Positions 62,790 through 64,000 of a stretch of DNA of 64,000 nucleotides are shown here, one piece after another (within the stretch, counting starts at the first letter, position 1; the number at the start of each line of letters is the position of its first letter). Made by a program: the position numbers and the translations under genes. The notes beneath the pieces are model-generated. The model saw only the letters and a program-made list of their open reading frames with translations, ran no database searches and was not told where the DNA came from. The stretch comes from Grifola frondosa (Eukaryota; Basidiomycota; Agaricomycetes; Polyporales; Grifolaceae): positions 310,001-374,000 of the forward strand of contig LUGG01000025.1 in NCBI GenBank assembly GCA_001683735.1, given 5' to 3'.

Positions 62790-63880
62790 TCATAGGCTGT
62801 TCATTTGCTTCACCTTTTCTACGACGTCCAATAGACTCGGGACCACGTCTACCCCGCTCAGGTCCTCGTCTGCCTCCTTCGCCTCGCCCTCACCTTCCGG
62901 ACCAGGACGTCTGATCAGCAGCGCCGCCAGTCCGCTTTCCTTTGCTCCATAGAAGTCTCTGTCGATTCTGCGCGTTAGCTGCAACTTTTCCATCGCACTG
63001 TGCGTGTGGCGCACCCTTGCAATTCGTCGCCGACATGAACGGCCTCTTGTGGCCGCACGCCGACACGGCTACACGCACGGAGAAATATCTCGCGTGAAGG
63101 CTTCTCTACGCCCTCTTCCTCACTAAACAACGTGGGCTCAAGGTATGGGAGGATTTCTAGGTCCTTCAATACGGCTCCTGAGTGGCAGACGATCAGCCCT
63201 CACCGCGCATCAGCATAGCCCAAGATTATTGCTCACTCATGCGTGTGTCTGTGTTGCTGATAACTCCTGTGTGAATATTGCATTGCTTCAAGCTCTGTAC
63301 TACATCAGAATTAGTAAAATGACCATGGATGCATAACAACTAGTGCACTTCTCTCGCCATTCTAAATAAAGCCAGACGAAACATAATCACAGAACTTACA
63401 TGTGGGCAGGGTATCATCAAACAACTTGTACCCTCACTCGAGCTGAAACGTTTTAACAACCCTCGGGACGATATCTCCCAAAGACCTGTCCACAGCTTCG
63501 CGACCACCATAAGCATAAGACGACTCCATACATCCAAGAGAGGTAGCACACATACCCGCAGGATCCGGCCCGCACCCACCGCGGTCCTCCGGACCACCTC
63601 GCCCCCCACTCCCGCACGCCGGTCTGGTACACGGGCTTCTCAGCTTGCAGCTGTTTCAGCGCTGCCACCACGGCTTCAGCTCGGGACTAGTACTACTACT
63701 ACTGCAGCAGCAGCAGCGTCAACCGGAAGGAGATGTACCGGTTTTGAAGGAGCGCTTCAGCGTGTCCGGGTTCAGGGTTCCGAGGTATGGCTGGAAGGTT
63801 TGCGAGTATTGGACGTAGATGGGGAGACGCGGCGCGAGCAGAGTGTGCAGGGCGTCGAAGGTGACGAGACGGATGACCAT
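62790..63880 (-). CDS. HAD-like hydrolase, HDHD3-type
   Basis: Exon 1 (63880-63739) encodes MVIRLVTFDALHTLLAPRLPIY, the first HAD motif in the variant FDALHTL form, and YVQYSQTFQPYLG. Intron 1 (63662-63738, 77 nt) contains trinucleotide repeats. Exon 2 begins ALKQLQAEKPVYQTG and EVVRRTAVGAG. Later segments are LKDLEILPYLEPTLFSEEEGVEKPSREIF (motif III lysine) and AVHVGDELQG, spliced to DFYGAKESGLAALLIRRPGP (motif IV). HDHD3-like proteins are putative phosphatases of unknown substrate. In the C6 run at 63602-63607 one base is missing, shifting the frame before EVVRRTAVGAG. A further exon-phase doubt exists near 63205. Confidence 0.75.
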
Positions 63881-64000
63881 CGTTGTCGAGAGGTCCGGGT
63901 TACCTGGAGATGCTATCCTGTGCTCGAATATCAGAATCGGAAGCCAAGAGAGATAAGCCGGATGTCTCGTTCGCAGGAAACGAGTGCACGGACGACTGCA
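63881..64000. other. Right edge, upstream of the HAD gene
   Basis: The 120 bases before the HAD gene start, too short to assign anything beyond its probable promoter. Confidence 0.4.

Overview
The window is nuclear DNA of a filamentous basidiomycete, most likely a wood-decaying Agaricomycete. Genes are packed tightly on both strands and split by many 48-60 nt GT..AG introns. The families also fit: LRR-type F-box proteins, a DUF6534 membrane protein, a class II heme peroxidase of the lignin-decay type, CmcJ/asaB-like proteins, an OPT transporter, a Helitron-type helicase and a HAM1-like protein. No genus can be named from sequence alone.

Layout: 0.3-4.3 kb holds two tandem F-box paralogues (-). 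4.6-10.5 kb holds three tandem paralogues of an unrecognised family (+). 11.4-15.4 kb holds an HPD-bearing coiled-coil protein and a DUF6534 protein (-). 16.6-18.0 kb is a five-unit polyubiquitin gene (-). 18.7-23.9 kb has two CmcJ/asaB-like genes flanking a tRNA-Trp and the peroxidase. 24.6-31.8 kb holds a HAM1-like gene and an OPT transporter (-). 33.3-37 kb holds RRP17 (+), a family-16 methyltransferase (-) and a Bos1/membrin SNARE (+). 37.3-42.6 kb is a P5B ATPase (+). 43.1-48.0 kb holds a Ser/Thr-rich surface protein, an MBL-fold hydrolase and MIA40 (+). 49.7-55 kb is a large Sec7/PH protein (+). 55.6-57.6 kb is a truncated Helitron helicase (-). 58.2-61.9 kb is Tudor-SN (-). 62.8-63.9 kb is an HDHD3-like HAD hydrolase (-).

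Most genes are independent housekeeping functions (protein turnover, secretion, mitochondrial import, ribosome biogenesis). The 18.7-23.9 kb block and the 4.6-10.5 kb array look like accessory content.

An important caveat concerns frame breaks. Many genes, including normally essential ones (MIA40, RRP17, P5B ATPase), carry isolated one-base frame breaks, usually one base missing and usually at a short homopolymer. I read these mainly as sequencing or consensus errors, not gene death, and mark each position. Exon limits below come from splice consensus, reading phase and homology by eye; no alignment or search was run.
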